A DNA stretch of 64,000 bases, from NCBI RefSeq assembly GCF_900103175.1, contig NZ_FNLF01000002.1, forward strand, positions 1,240,001 to 1,304,000. Direction: 5' to 3'. Positions 48,837 to 58,613 of the stretch are shown piece by piece (position 1 is the first letter of the stretch; every line of letters starts with the position of its first letter). The notes under the pieces were generated by a model that saw nothing but the letters and a program-made list of their open reading frames with translations, had not been told where the DNA came from and did no database searches. Source of the stretch: Tsukamurella pulmonis. Lineage in GTDB: Bacteria; Actinomycetota; Actinomycetes; Mycobacteriales; Mycobacteriaceae. The translations under genes were made by a program, and so were the position numbers.

Positions 48837-49581
48837 AGTCGCCGTCGTCACCGGAGCGAGCAGCGGGATCGGCGCCGCCACCGCGCGCCACCTCGTGCGC
48901 GCGGGGTTCGACGTGGTGATCGGTGCCCGCCGGGTCGAGCGGCTCGAAGAGCTCAAGGCCGACCTCGAGGCCCAGCACCCCGAGCGGATCGTCACGGCTC
49001 TGCCGCTCGACGTCTCGGACGTGGACTCGGTGAAGGCCTTCACCGACGCCATCGAGAAGGTCGACGTGCTGGTCAACAACGCCGGTGGCGCGCTCGGCGT
49101 GGACCGCATCGAGACCGCGGACGAGGCCGACTGGTCCCGCATGTACGACATCAACGTGCTCTCGATCCTGCGCATGGTGCAGGCGCTGCTGCCCAAGCTG
49201 CGCGCCTCGCCGGCCGCGAGCGTCGTGACCATCGGCTCCGTCGCGTCCATCGAGGCCTACGAGACCGGCGCCGGCTACAACGCCGCCAAGTTCGGCGCCC
49301 GCGCGGTGACCCGCGTCCTGCGCATCGAGCTCAAGGGCGAGCCGATCCGCGTCATCGAGATCGACCCCGGCCTGGTGGAGACCGAGTTCTCCGTGGTGCG
49401 GCTCGGCGGCGATCAGGAGGCGGCCGACAAGATCTACGAGGGCGTCGACAACCTCACCGCCGACGACATCGCCGAGGCCGTGACCTGGACCGTCACCCGC
49501 CCGCCGCACGTCAACATCGACACGATGCAGATCATGCCGCGCGATCAGGTCGCGGCGCGCAACGTGCACCGGCGCACGTAA
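48829..49581 (+). CDS. Short-chain dehydrogenase/reductase
   Basis: 250 residues, classical SDR. The nucleotide motif VTGASSGIGAATARHLV, the basic IGARRVERLEEL that suggests NADP preference, VLVNNAGGALG and the catalytic Ser-Tyr-Lys in TIGSVASIEAYETGAGYNAAKFGARA are intact. DPGLVETEF resembles the YdfG/serine dehydrogenase branch that oxidises short hydroxy acids. It is translationally coupled to the DinB-like gene. Confidence 0.92.
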   Translation: MAEVAVVTGASSGIGAATARHLVRAGFDVVIGARRVERLEELKADLEAQHPERIVTALPLDVSDVDSVKAFTDAIEKVDVLVNNAGGALGVDRIETADEADWSRMYDINVLSILRMVQALLPKLRASPAASVVTIGSVASIEAYETGAGYNAAKFGARAVTRVLRIELKGEPIRVIEIDPGLVETEFSVVRLGGDQEAADKIYEGVDNLTADDIAEAVTWTVTRPPHVNIDTMQIMPRDQVAARNVHRRT

Positions 49582-49671
49582 CGATCAGCGCGATTCGAAC
49601 GGTTCCGATGCGGACCGCCGCCTGACAGAGTTTCCTGTTCGTGTGCCCACTGGGGCGCCGGAGAGGAATTC

Positions 49672-50532
49672 ATGGCCGGAGAGCCCCCGCTTCTGAGGGT
49701 GAAGAACGCCGTCATCGAACCGCTGCCGCTGACAGTCAGGTCGTGGCTCGTCCGCATCATCGCGCTGCTCGTGTTCGTCGGCGTGTGGTGGGTGGTGAGC
49801 GGGCTGCGCCTGATCGACGAGACCTTCCTCCCGACCCCGAAGGCGGTCTGGGACGCCGCCGTCCGCGCGAGCACCTGGCACCAGGTGGCGCCCGGTGTGC
49901 CGCGCGAGGTGCTCGGTGAGCAGAACTACTTCCTCTGGGAGCACCTCGTCGCCAGCCTGCAGCGGATCTTCGCGGGCGTCGGAGCGGCGATCATCGTCGG
50001 TCCGCTCCTCGGCTTCGCGATGGGCACCTCGAAGACTGTCAACACCATCATCGAGCCGTACCTGAACTTCCTGCGCGCGCTGCCGCCGCTGGGCTACATC
50101 GGCCTGCTCATCGTGTGGTTCGGCATCGGCGACACGTCGAAGATCTGGCTGCTCTTCCTCGCGGCCTTCCCCGCCATCGCGATCTCCACGGTGAACGGCG
50201 TGCAGGGCGTCAGCCAGGATCAGATCAACGCCGCGCGGGCGCTCGGCGCGAACCGGTTGCAGACCATCCGCGGCGTCATCGTCCCGGCCACGCTGCCCGA
50301 GGTCATCAACGGCATCCGCATCGCCGTCGGGTTCGCCTGGACCACCGTGGTCGCGGCGGAGCTCAACAACGGCATCCCTGGCATCGGCGGCCTCGCCTAC
50401 CTCGCCGGCCAGCAGCTCAACACCCCGTTGACCATCGCCTGCATCATCGTCATCGGTGTCACGGCGCTGCTGCTCGACTCGCTCATCAAGTGGATCGGCC
50501 TGCTGGCCGTCCCGTGGAAGGGGAAGGCATGA
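49672..50532 (+). CDS. ABC transporter permease, taurine/sulfonate type
   Basis: 286 residues with six helices. The EAA loop reads INAARALGANRLQTIRGVIVPATLPEVINGIRIAVGFAW. The extracytoplasmic loop and the overall form match TauC/SsuC permeases. It is the first gene of a permease-binding protein-ATPase operon, with the ribosome site GGAGAGGA before the ATG at 49672. Nearest functional guess is taurine or alkanesulfonate uptake. Confidence 0.9.
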   Translation: MAGEPPLLRVKNAVIEPLPLTVRSWLVRIIALLVFVGVWWVVSGLRLIDETFLPTPKAVWDAAVRASTWHQVAPGVPREVLGEQNYFLWEHLVASLQRIFAGVGAAIIVGPLLGFAMGTSKTVNTIIEPYLNFLRALPPLGYIGLLIVWFGIGDTSKIWLLFLAAFPAIAISTVNGVQGVSQDQINAARALGANRLQTIRGVIVPATLPEVINGIRIAVGFAWTTVVAAELNNGIPGIGGLAYLAGQQLNTPLTIACIIVIGVTALLLDSLIKWIGLLAVPWKGKA

Positions 50533-51587
50533 ACTGCCTGAAGCGCCTCGCGCGCACGGCGCTGGTGGTCGGCACCGTCGGCCTCACCCTGACCGGCTGC
50601 CTCGTCGAATCCGGCCGGCCCGAGCAGTCCCGCTCCATCGGCGGGGCGACGGCGTGCCCGGTCGAACCGGACCCGACGGTGACGGGGACCGTGCGGATCG
50701 GCTGGCAGGAGATCCCGAACGGGGACCTGATCGTCAAGGACACGGGGCTGCTCAAGACCTGCCTGCCGAACGTGAACGTCGTGTGGAGCAAGTTCGCCTC
50801 CGGCGGCGACGTGATCCAGGCGTTCGGCGCCAACAGCCTCGACGTGGGCCTGCTCGGCAGCGCTCCCGCCGCGAAGGCGCTCAGCGCACCGCTGAACATC
50901 GACATGAAGGTCATCTGGATCCAGGATCGGATCGGCGCCGCCGAATCGCTGGTCGCGAAGGACCCGGCGATCAGGACCGTCGCCGACCTCAAGGGCAAGC
51001 GGATCGCCGTGCCCTTCGCCTCGACCGCGCACTACAGCCTGCTCACCGCCCTGGACAAGGCCGGCGTCACCGACGCGCGGGTCATCAACCTGGCCCCGGA
51101 CGCCATCCGCGGCGCGTGGGGCGGCGGGCAGATCGACGCCACCTACATCTGGGAGCCCACGCTGAGCCAGCTGGGAGGAACCGTCCTGACGGACAGTGCG
51201 AAGGTCGCCGAGCAGGGTGCCCCCACCTACGACCTCGAGGGCGCCCGCGGCGACTTCGTGAAGAACAACCCGGCCTTCCTCAAGGCCTGGACCGCGGCAC
51301 AGGGCTGGGCGGCGAACCTGCTGAACACCGACCCGAACAAGGCCGCCGAGCACATCGCCGGCCAGCTCGGCGTGCCACTGGACCAGGTGCTCACGCAGGT
51401 CAAGGGCTACGCCTACTTCGACGCGAAGACCCAGGGCGGCGCCGACCACCTCGGCGGCCAGCTCGGCGCCGACCTCCGCCGGACCGCAGAGTTCCTGCTC
51501 CAGCAGGGGCAGGTCCAGGGCGTCGCGCCGGCGCAGCACTACACCGACGGCGTCTACGCCACAGCCGCACAGGGGGTATCGAAGTGA
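50529..51587 (+). CDS. ABC transporter substrate-binding lipoprotein (TauA-like)
   Basis: 352 residues. A lipoprotein signal ends in the lipobox LTGC (cysteine at about residue 24). The mature part resembles TauA: VRIGWQEIPNGDLIVKDTGLLKTCLPNVNVVWSKFASGGDVIQAFGANSLDVGLLGSAPAAKAL, then LKGKRIAVPFASTAHYSLLTALDKAGV and IWEPTLSQLGG. The SGGDVIQAFGANSLDVGLLG segment is typical of taurine-type binding proteins. ATG overlaps the permease stop (ATGA). Confidence 0.9.
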   Translation: MNCLKRLARTALVVGTVGLTLTGCLVESGRPEQSRSIGGATACPVEPDPTVTGTVRIGWQEIPNGDLIVKDTGLLKTCLPNVNVVWSKFASGGDVIQAFGANSLDVGLLGSAPAAKALSAPLNIDMKVIWIQDRIGAAESLVAKDPAIRTVADLKGKRIAVPFASTAHYSLLTALDKAGVTDARVINLAPDAIRGAWGGGQIDATYIWEPTLSQLGGTVLTDSAKVAEQGAPTYDLEGARGDFVKNNPAFLKAWTAAQGWAANLLNTDPNKAAEHIAGQLGVPLDQVLTQVKGYAYFDAKTQGGADHLGGQLGADLRRTAEFLLQQGQVQGVAPAQHYTDGVYATAAQGVSK

Positions 51588-52369
51588 CGGGGACCGAACG
51601 CGTCGAGCTGACCGGGCTCGGCAAGACCTACGACACCGCGAGCGGACAGACCGTCGCGCTGCAACCGACCGACCTCACCATCGAGCCCGGCGAGTTCGTC
51701 TCCATCGTCGGGCCCTCGGGCTGCGGCAAGACGACGCTGCTGCGGCTCATCGCCGGCTTCGAGGAACCCACGGAGGGCGTCGTCGAGGTCGGCGGCGCGC
51801 GGGTCACGGCACCGTCGGCCGACCGCGGCGTGGTCTTCCAGGCCCCCACCCTGTACCCGTGGCTGACGGTGCGCGGCAACGTCGAGTTCGGCCCCAAGGT
51901 GAGCGGCGTGGGCAAGGCCGAGCGCCGGGGGCAGGCGCAGAAGCTGCTCGACCTCGTGGGGCTCGGCGACTTCGGCGACAAGCGGCCCTACGAGCTCTCG
52001 GGCGGCATGCAGCAGCGCGCGCAGATCGCCCGCGTCCTGGTCAACGACCCGGCGATCGTGCTCATGGACGAGCCCTACGGCGCGCTCGACGCACTCACCC
52101 GCGAGCGCCTGCAGGTGGACCTGCTCACGATCTGGCGCGAGGCGGGCAAGACCATCGTCTTCATCACCCACTCGGTGGAGGAGGCGGTGTTCCTCAGCAC
52201 CCGAGTCCTGGTGATGAGCGCCCGCCCGGGCCGCGTGGTGATCGACCGGAAGGTGGAGCTGCCGGGCGACGGTCCGGACACGGTGCGCGATCCGTCGGTG
52301 ACCGCTTCGCCCGAGTTCCAAGCCCTGCGTTCGGAGCTCGCCGCCGCGATCTACGCGGCCCACGGCTGA
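51584..52369 (+). CDS. ABC transporter ATPase, taurine/sulfonate type
   Basis: 261 residues. Walker A GPSGCGKTT, Q-loop VVFQAPTLYPWLTV, signature LSGGMQQRAQIARVL, Walker B VLMDEPYGALDALTRE and the H-loop in VFITHSVEEAV are complete. The GTG at 51584 overlaps the binding-protein stop as GTGA. With the two preceding genes it makes a full importer. Confidence 0.94.
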   Translation: MTGTERVELTGLGKTYDTASGQTVALQPTDLTIEPGEFVSIVGPSGCGKTTLLRLIAGFEEPTEGVVEVGGARVTAPSADRGVVFQAPTLYPWLTVRGNVEFGPKVSGVGKAERRGQAQKLLDLVGLGDFGDKRPYELSGGMQQRAQIARVLVNDPAIVLMDEPYGALDALTRERLQVDLLTIWREAGKTIVFITHSVEEAVFLSTRVLVMSARPGRVVIDRKVELPGDGPDTVRDPSVTASPEFQALRSELAAAIYAAHG

Positions 52370-52411
52370 ACCTCAGCGGGAGCACAGGTCACCCGGCGTA
52401 GTCTGGCAGCC

Positions 52412-53242
52412 GTGGTGAGTGCCCCCAAACTGCCCGTATCGCTGCCGACCGGGCCGGCCCGCAAGCTGTTCGCCCCGGCCTACGCGCTCTACGAGCGACG
52501 GCTGGTCAGTGAGCTCACCGCCTCGTACCGCGACGGCGCGCAACGGCCGCGGCACGTCGCGGTGCTCTGCGACGGCAACCGGCGCTGGGCCCGCGCCGCC
52601 GGGTTCAGCGACGTGAGCCACGGCTACCGCATGGGGGCCAAGAAGATCGCCGAGATGCTCGAGTGGTGCGACGAGGCCGGGATCGAGCTCGCCACCATCT
52701 ACCTGCTCTCGACCGAGAACCTGCGCCGCGATCCCGACGAGCTCGCAGCCCTGCTCGAGATCATCACCGACGTGGTCGAGGAGATCTCCGGCCCGGACAA
52801 GAACTGGTCGGTCAAGATCGTCGGCGCGATGGACCTGCTGCCGCCCGACGCCGCCCGCCGGCTCACCGCGGCGGCCGAGGGCACCGAGGGCCGCACCGGT
52901 ACCCACGTCAACGTGGCCGTCGGGTACGGCGGGCGCAAGGAGATCGTCGACGCCGTGCAGTCGCTGCTGCGCGCGCGCATCGCCGAGGGGATGACGGCGG
53001 AGGAGCTCGTCGACGCGGTCACCGTCGAGGGGATCGACCAGCACCTCTACACCAAGGGGCAGCCCGATCCCGACCTCGTCATCCGCACGTCGGGTGAGCA
53101 GCGGCTCTCCGGCTTCCTGCTCTGGCAGAGCGCGTACAGCGAGATCTGGTTCACCGAGGCCTACTGGCCCGAGTTCCGCCGCGTCGACTTCCTGCGCGCG
53201 CTGCGCGACTACGCCGCCCGGCACCGTCGCTTCGGCGCGTAG
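52412..53242 (+). CDS. Short-chain cis-prenyl diphosphate synthase (Rv1086 type)
   Basis: 276 residues of the UppS family. The catalytic motif CDGNRRWARAAG is intact, as are IYLLSTENLRRDPDEL, NVAVGYGGRKEIVDAV and DPDLVIRTSGEQRLSGFLLWQSAYSEIWFTEAYWPEFR. It is nearly colinear with Rv1086, known to make Z,E-farnesyl diphosphate, the primer for decaprenyl phosphate used in cell wall synthesis. The N-terminal 45 residues before the domain are normal for this branch. GTG start at 52412. Confidence 0.93.
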   Translation: MVSAPKLPVSLPTGPARKLFAPAYALYERRLVSELTASYRDGAQRPRHVAVLCDGNRRWARAAGFSDVSHGYRMGAKKIAEMLEWCDEAGIELATIYLLSTENLRRDPDELAALLEIITDVVEEISGPDKNWSVKIVGAMDLLPPDAARRLTAAAEGTEGRTGTHVNVAVGYGGRKEIVDAVQSLLRARIAEGMTAEELVDAVTVEGIDQHLYTKGQPDPDLVIRTSGEQRLSGFLLWQSAYSEIWFTEAYWPEFRRVDFLRALRDYAARHRRFGA

Positions 53243-53375
53243 CGCCCGGCTGCCCCATCCGCCCTGCGCCGACCGACCGCGTGAGCGGCGCCGGCGACGT
53301 TCCTATCACTGAAGCCTGGTGACGCGCGCCACAGCCTGATACGATTTCGTCAATAGTCGTAACAGGGAGGTTCGA

Positions 53376-54371
53376 ATGACGGAACTCGCAGAGCGTGCAT
53401 CGACGGCGGCGCCGGAACGCTACGGGCCCGCATCGCGGTTCATCGACCCGTTGGGGCTCGGCGCCACCGCGGCCGGGCAATGGGCGTTCCTGCCCATCAA
53501 CGGCGCCGCGTTCGTGATGCAGCTGATGCATCCCGTGATCGGCGACATCGTCGGGGAGTTCAGCGTGGCGTACACCGACCCGGTGGGGCGGGCGATCCGG
53601 TCGATGGACTCCGTGCAGCGCTGGTACTTCGGCGAGGATGCGGCGATCGAGGAGGGCTATCGGCTGCGCGCCCAGCACCAGCCGCTCCAGATGCGCAACG
53701 CGGAGGGCAGGCACATCAGTGCCCTGGACCCGGAGGCCTACGCCTGGGTGATCGGCACGGGTGTTCTGACCGGGCTCGACTCGCTGCCGCGTTCGCTGGG
53801 CCGGCGCCTCACCGCGGCGGAGGTCGACGAGCTGTTCGCGGAGTCGAAGAAGATCGCCGATATCGTCCAGGTGCCCGACGGGCGGATCCCGTGGGAGCCC
53901 GCCGCGTTCGAGCGGTACATCGACGGCATGCTGCCGAAGCTGATCGCGCACCCCGGCGCGGTGCGCTTCCTCGAGGACTTCGCGCACGGCAATCCGCCGC
54001 TGCCGCCCGAGGCGGGCCCCTTCCTGCGCGCCGTCGAGCCGCTGCTCAGGCCCGCGGGGATGACGGTCAACCGGGCCGTCTACCTGCTCACCGTCGGGGT
54101 GCTGCGGCCCGAGGTCCGCGAGATCCTCGGCGTGGGATGGAGCCGTCGCGAGGAGCTGGGCTACCGCGCGGCGACCGCCGCGATCCGGCAGGCGTACAAG
54201 GTGATCCCGGAGCGCGTGGGCTACACGCCGCTCGCGTACCACTCCCGCGCCCGGGCCCGCGCGCTGCGCGCCATGCAGCGTCGCGACCTGCCCGATTTCA
54301 CGGCCTTCCGGCGCGAGCGCACGCCCGCCCAGCTCGCGCAGGCGCCCGCCGCGCGCTGCCCGTTCGGCTGA
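53376..54371 (+). CDS. DUF2236 (MpaB-like oxygenase) protein
   Basis: 331 residues of the DUF2236/MpaB family, related to latex-clearing protein Lcp. GQWAFLPINGAAFVMQLMHPVIGDIVGEFS, the region holding the proposed haem-coordinating residues, and YTDPVGRAIRSM are family hallmarks. MpaB-type enzymes are haem oxygenases acting on hydrophobic substrates; activity here is unknown. The ATG has GGGAGG upstream, and an imperfect TACGA-N12-TCGTA dyad lies at 53340-53361, possibly for the TetR gene downstream. Confidence 0.85.
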   Translation: MTELAERASTAAPERYGPASRFIDPLGLGATAAGQWAFLPINGAAFVMQLMHPVIGDIVGEFSVAYTDPVGRAIRSMDSVQRWYFGEDAAIEEGYRLRAQHQPLQMRNAEGRHISALDPEAYAWVIGTGVLTGLDSLPRSLGRRLTAAEVDELFAESKKIADIVQVPDGRIPWEPAAFERYIDGMLPKLIAHPGAVRFLEDFAHGNPPLPPEAGPFLRAVEPLLRPAGMTVNRAVYLLTVGVLRPEVREILGVGWSRREELGYRAATAAIRQAYKVIPERVGYTPLAYHSRARARALRAMQRRDLPDFTAFRRERTPAQLAQAPAARCPFG

Positions 54372-54387
54372 GCCGGGGCGACCGGAG

Positions 54388-54996
54388 TCACTGCACCAGG
54401 GGGACGAGGGCCGTGCGCGCGTAGGCGCGCGCGGCCTCGTCGTCGTCCAGGTCGAACGGGGCGGGGGAGACGACGAAGCAGGCCGTGGTGAGCCGGACGA
54501 GAGCGTCGGCGCGGACGTCGGCCGCATCGCCCGGCATCGTCCCCGCCTCCTGCTCCCGCACGATCATGCCGCGGATGAATCCGATGCCGTGCCGCACCGT
54601 GTCGAGGCGCTCGTCGGCGAACAACTCCGCCCGCTCCCGCGGGTCGGACGGCAGCAGCCCGCGGCCCGCACGACAGCACAGCACGAAGACCTCCTGGATC
54701 CGCGTGGGGATGTCGGGCGTCGTCGCGACCACCTCGGCCGTCTGCGCGAACAACCGGCCCAGGCTCCACGCCAGTGCGGCCGCCAGGATGTCGTCCTTGG
54801 AACCGAGCCTGCGGAACAGGGTCATCCGGCTCGATCCCGCCTCCGCGGCGATCTTGTCCACCGTCACGTGCCGGGTGCCCTCCCGGCTGAGCACCCGCAG
54901 CGCCGCCCGGTAGACGTGCGCGTCGGCGTCGCCGACGTCCGCGCGGGCGCCCGCCTGCAGCAGCAGGTCGGGCAGCGAGGCTCCGGGGCGGGTCAT
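54388..54996 (-). CDS. TetR-family regulator
   Basis: 202 residues. The helix-turn-helix spans about 25-70 (VYRAALRVLSREGTRHVTVDKIAAEAGSSRMTLFRRLGSKDDILAAAL). The C-terminal half is a typical helical ligand domain. It is convergent with the DUF2236 gene, which it may regulate. The start is the ATG at 54996. Confidence 0.88.
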   Translation of the reverse strand: MTRPGASLPDLLLQAGARADVGDADAHVYRAALRVLSREGTRHVTVDKIAAEAGSSRMTLFRRLGSKDDILAAALAWSLGRLFAQTAEVVATTPDIPTRIQEVFVLCCRAGRGLLPSDPRERAELFADERLDTVRHGIGFIRGMIVREQEAGTMPGDAADVRADALVRLTTACFVVSPAPFDLDDDEAARAYARTALVPLVQ

Positions 54997-55037
54997 GACA
55001 GTCGATCGTAGGCGGGGCGCGCGGCGGGCGGGGCCGC

Positions 55038-55961
55038 TCAGAGCTTGCGCAGGCGCACGCGGTTGATCGAGTGGTCGGAGTCCTTGCGCAGCACCAGGGT
55101 CGCGCGCGGGCGCGTGGGCAGGATGTTCTGCACCAGGTTGGGGCGGTTGATGCCCGCCCAGATACCCTCGGCGCGATCGCGCGCCTCGACGTCGGAGAGC
55201 CCGGCGTAGTGGTGGAAGTGCGACGCCGGGTCCGCGAACGAGGTGGTCCGCATCGACAGGAACCGGTCGACGTACCAGCGCTCGATGTCCTCGATCCGCG
55301 CGTCCACGTACACCGAGAAGTCGAACAGGTCCGAGACCATGAGCCGCGGTCCCGTCTGCAGCACGTTCAGGCCCTCGACGATGAGGATGTCGGGCCGGCG
55401 GACGTGGATGGACTCGTCCGGGACGATGTCGTAGAGCTGGTGCGAGTACATCGGGGCGGTCGCGTCCTCCGCGCCCGATTTCACGGCGGTGACGAACCGC
55501 AGCAGGGCGCGGCGGTCGTACGACTCCGGGAAGCCCTTGCGGTGCATGATCCCCCGCCGCTCCAGCTCCGCCGTCGGGTAGAGGAAGCCGTCGGTGGTCA
55601 CCAGGTCCACCCGCGGGTGCGAGTCCCACCGGGCGAGCAGCGCCTGCAGCACGCGGGCCGTCGTCGACTTGCCGACCGCGACCGAGCCCGCCACGCCGAT
55701 CACGAACGGGACCTGTGCGTCGTGCCGCTGCTCGCCGAGGAAGGTCGCGGTCGCGGCGTAGAGGCGCTGGCGCGCGGCGACCTGCAGGTGGATCAGGCGG
55801 GAGACGGGCAGGTAGACCTCGGCGACCTCGGCCAGGTCGATCTGCTCGCCCAGGCCGCGCAGGTCGGAGAGATCCTCCTCGGTCAGCGACAGGGGAGTGG
55901 ACTGCCGGAGCTCGCGCCACTGCGTGCGGTCGAGCTCGATGTACGGGCTCGGTTCGCTCAC
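55038..55961 (-). CDS. coaA: Pantothenate kinase, type I
   Basis: 307 residues. The P-loop is [51 protein letters not shown] and the substrate region [36 protein letters not shown] complete the CoaA signature. It phosphorylates pantothenate, the committed step of CoA synthesis, and is normally feedback-inhibited by CoA. GTG start at 55961 ([15 protein letters not shown]). It is divergent from the peptidase gene, as in the coaA-glyA neighbourhood of M. tuberculosis. Confidence 0.96.
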   Translation of the reverse strand: MSEPSPYIELDRTQWRELRQSTPLSLTEEDLSDLRGLGEQIDLAEVAEVYLPVSRLIHLQVAARQRLYAATATFLGEQRHDAQVPFVIGVAGSVAVGKSTTARVLQALLARWDSHPRVDLVTTDGFLYPTAELERRGIMHRKGFPESYDRRALLRFVTAVKSGAEDATAPMYSHQLYDIVPDESIHVRRPDILIVEGLNVLQTGPRLMVSDLFDFSVYVDARIEDIERWYVDRFLSMRTTSFADPASHFHHYAGLSDVEARDRAEGIWAGINRPNLVQNILPTRPRATLVLRKDSDHSINRVRLRKL

Positions 55962-56006
55962 CGGACTGCGCTCCCCGCGTCGGACATGGGTTCTAGTCTG
56001 GCACGC

Positions 56007-57218
56007 ATGGAGGAACTGAGCGTCACCGACCGTTACCTGCGGCTGGGCCTGCGGTTCGACCGCATCGAAACCGGTTTCGTGGACGCGTACTTCGGCGATC
56101 CGGCGCACCGTCGCGCGGTGGAGGCCGAGGACGCGCCCGAACCCGCCCGCCTGGCGGCCGAGGCGCGGGCCCTGCTGCGCGATCTGGAGGCGGAGACCTC
56201 CCTGAGCCCGCAGCGGCGCGAGTTCCTGATCGGGCACGTCGCCGCGCTCGAGTGCTCGGCCCGGAAGTTCGACGGTGCGCCGATCGGCTTCGTCGACGAG
56301 GTGAAGGCCTACTTCGACGTCGACATCGCGCTGGGGGACACCGCCGATTACGAGGCGGCGCACGCCCGGCTCGACGAGCTGCTCCCGGGCTCCGGCCCGC
56401 TGCAGCCGCGCATGCAGGCGCAGCGGGAGCGGTTCGCGGTCCCGGCCGAGCGGGTGCCCGAGGTGGTCGACGCGCTGGCCGGTGCGCTGCGCGACGTCGT
56501 GCGCGAGCGCTACCCGCTGCCGGAGGCGGAGACGGTGGCCTTCGAGATCGAGCACGACAAGCCCTGGTCGGGGTTCAACTACTACCTCGGCGACTACCGC
56601 TCCCGGGTCGCGGTCAACGGCGACCTGCCGCAGTACCTGTCGTCGCTGCCGCACCTCATCGCGCACGAGGCCTACCCCGGCCACCACACCGAGCACTGCC
56701 GCAAGGAGCAGCTGCTCGTCGCGGGGGAGAACCAGCCGGAGCAGACCATCTTCCTGGTGAACACGCCGCAGTGCCTCATGGCGGAGGGCCTGGCGGACCA
56801 TGCGCTGCGCGCCGCGATCGGCCCCGGTTGGGGCGCGTGGGCGCGGGAGATCTACGCCGACCTCGGCCTGAGCTTCGACGGGGAACTGGCCGAGGCGATC
56901 GCGGAGGCCTCGTCGGGCCTGCTGCACGTGCGGCAGGACGCGGCACTGCTGCTGCACGACCGGCACGCGAGCGAGGACGAGGTGGCCGGCTACCTGCAGC
57001 GCTGGGCGCTCATGGCGGAGCGCAGTGCTCGGCAGTCGCTGCGCTTCGTCGGCTCGCCGCTGTGGCGGGCCTACATCTCCACCTACGTCGAGGGCTACGC
57101 CCTGCTCGGCGAATGGCTCGACCGGGCGGAGTCCGGGCCCGCCAGGCTGGACCGCTTCGGCAGGCTGCTCGACGAGCCCCTCACCCCGTCTGCGCTGCGG
57201 CGCGAGCTCGCGGCTTAG
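56007..57218 (+). CDS. DUF885-like zinc metallopeptidase
   Basis: 403 residues. The zinc motif [20 protein letters not shown] (HEAxPGHH) matches the DUF885 family of metallopeptidases. The C-terminal part [19 protein letters not shown] carries a further conserved glutamate. At about 400 residues it is shorter than usual DUF885 proteins (550-600), with the N-terminal region reduced. No signal peptide, so probably cytosolic. It starts 46 bases from coaA on the opposite strand. Confidence 0.82.
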   Translation: MEELSVTDRYLRLGLRFDRIETGFVDAYFGDPAHRRAVEAEDAPEPARLAAEARALLRDLEAETSLSPQRREFLIGHVAALECSARKFDGAPIGFVDEVKAYFDVDIALGDTADYEAAHARLDELLPGSGPLQPRMQAQRERFAVPAERVPEVVDALAGALRDVVRERYPLPEAETVAFEIEHDKPWSGFNYYLGDYRSRVAVNGDLPQYLSSLPHLIAHEAYPGHHTEHCRKEQLLVAGENQPEQTIFLVNTPQCLMAEGLADHALRAAIGPGWGAWAREIYADLGLSFDGELAEAIAEASSGLLHVRQDAALLLHDRHASEDEVAGYLQRWALMAERSARQSLRFVGSPLWRAYISTYVEGYALLGEWLDRAESGPARLDRFGRLLDEPLTPSALRRELAA

Positions 57219-57227
57219 GATGAGCAC

Positions 57228-58526
57228 ATGAGCGAAAACAGCGTGAACTCCGCGTCCCTCGCCGAACTCGATCCCGAGGTCGCCGCCGCCATGAACGGCG
57301 AGCTCGCGCGGCAGCGCGACACGCTGGAGATGATCGCCTCGGAGAACTTCGTGCCGCGCGCCGTGCTGCAGGCGCAGGGTTCCGTGCTCACCAACAAGTA
57401 CGCCGAGGGCTACCCCGGCCGCCGCTACTACGGCGGCTGCGAGTACGTCGACGTGGTCGAGGACCTGGCTCGCAACCGCGCCAAGGAGCTCTTCGGCGCC
57501 GAGTTCGCCAACGTCCAGCCGCACGCCGGCGCGCAGGCCAACGCAGCCGTGCTGCAGGCGCTCATGGAGCCGGGCGAAACCCTGATGGGCCTCGACCTCG
57601 CGCACGGCGGCCACCTCACGCACGGCATGCGCCTGAACTTCTCCGGCAAGCTCTACGAGAACGTCTTCTACGGCGTGTCCAAGGAGGACCACCGCGTCGA
57701 CATGGACGAGGTGCGCAAGATCGCCCTCGACTCCAAGCCGAAGGTGATCGTCGCCGGCTGGTCCGCCTACCCGCGCCACCTCGACTTCGCGGCCTTCCGC
57801 TCCATCGCCGACGAGGTGGGCGCCCACCTCTGGGTCGACATGGCGCACTTCGCCGGCCTCGTCGCCGCCGGCCTGCACCCGAGCCCCGTCCCGCACGCCG
57901 ACGTGGTCAGCTCGACGGTGCACAAGACCCTCGGCGGCCCCCGCTCCGGCATCATCCTGGCGAAGCAGGAGTGGGCCAAGAAGCTCAACTCCGCGGTCTT
58001 CCCCGGCCAGCAGGGCGGCCCGCTCATGCACGTCATCGCCGCCAAGGCCGTCGCGCTCAAGGTCGCGGGCACGGAGGAGTTCCGCGCGAAGCAGCAGCGC
58101 ACGCTCGACGGTGCCAAGATCCTCGCCGAGCGCCTGAACGGCAAGGACGTGGCCGACGCCGGCGTCACCGTCCTCACCGGCGGCACCGACGTGCACCTCG
58201 TGCTCGTCGACCTGCGCAACAGCGACCTCGACGGCCAGCAGGCCGAGGACCTCCTCCACGAGGTCGGCATCACCGTCAACCGCAACGCCGTGCCCTTCGA
58301 CCCGCGTCCGCCGATGGTCACCTCGGGCCTGCGGATCGGCACCGCCGCCCTGGCCAGCCGCGGCTTCGGCGAGAAGGAGTTCACCGAGGTCGCCGACATC
58401 ATCGGCACCGCGTTGGCGCAGGGCAAGGCCGCCGACACGGCCGCGCTGCGCGCCCGCGTGTCGGCGCTGGCGCTCGAGGTCCCGCTGTACGAGGGCCTCG
58501 AGGACTGGGGTCTCCTCTCTCGCTGA
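57228..58526 (+). CDS. glyA: Serine hydroxymethyltransferase
   Basis: 432 residues. [43 protein letters not shown], the folate loop, the PLP lysine in [22 protein letters not shown] and [24 protein letters not shown] are all intact. The enzyme converts serine and tetrahydrofolate to glycine and methylene-tetrahydrofolate. It starts 9 bases after the peptidase stop, so the two are probably cotranscribed. It precedes desA2 as in M. tuberculosis. Confidence 0.98.
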   Translation: MSENSVNSASLAELDPEVAAAMNGELARQRDTLEMIASENFVPRAVLQAQGSVLTNKYAEGYPGRRYYGGCEYVDVVEDLARNRAKELFGAEFANVQPHAGAQANAAVLQALMEPGETLMGLDLAHGGHLTHGMRLNFSGKLYENVFYGVSKEDHRVDMDEVRKIALDSKPKVIVAGWSAYPRHLDFAAFRSIADEVGAHLWVDMAHFAGLVAAGLHPSPVPHADVVSSTVHKTLGGPRSGIILAKQEWAKKLNSAVFPGQQGGPLMHVIAAKAVALKVAGTEEFRAKQQRTLDGAKILAERLNGKDVADAGVTVLTGGTDVHLVLVDLRNSDLDGQQAEDLLHEVGITVNRNAVPFDPRPPMVTSGLRIGTAALASRGFGEKEFTEVADIIGTALAQGKAADTAALRARVSALALEVPLYEGLEDWGLLSR

Positions 58527-58576
58527 ACCCCGGTTCCGGGTTCTCCGCGACACGGTGACCCGCCCCCACCTGGGAT

Positions 58577-58613
58577 TTGAGTGCCGGGTGGGAGCTGCCT
58601 TACAGTGTCCGGG
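58577..58613 (+). promoter_or_regulatory. Leaderless promoter of desA2
   Basis: TTGAGT (58577-58582), an 18-base spacer and TACAGT (58601-58606) place transcription at about 58613, the GTG start codon. No ribosome site precedes the GTG, in agreement with leaderless translation. Confidence 0.6.

Noticed and set aside
53340-53361. TACGA-N12-TCGTA as a definite TetR operator before the DUF2236 gene
   Set aside because: Arms are only five bases, the centre is long and no second copy exists; it is mentioned only as a possibility in the gene entry.
55038-58553. A very long minus-strand open frame (over 1100 residues) across the peptidase and glyA genes
   Set aside because: Only its end is coaA. 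The rest is antisense to genes with clear motifs (HEAYPGHH, the glyA PLP lysine) and its translation is His/Arg/Leu-rich without any domain, as expected for an antisense frame in high-GC DNA.
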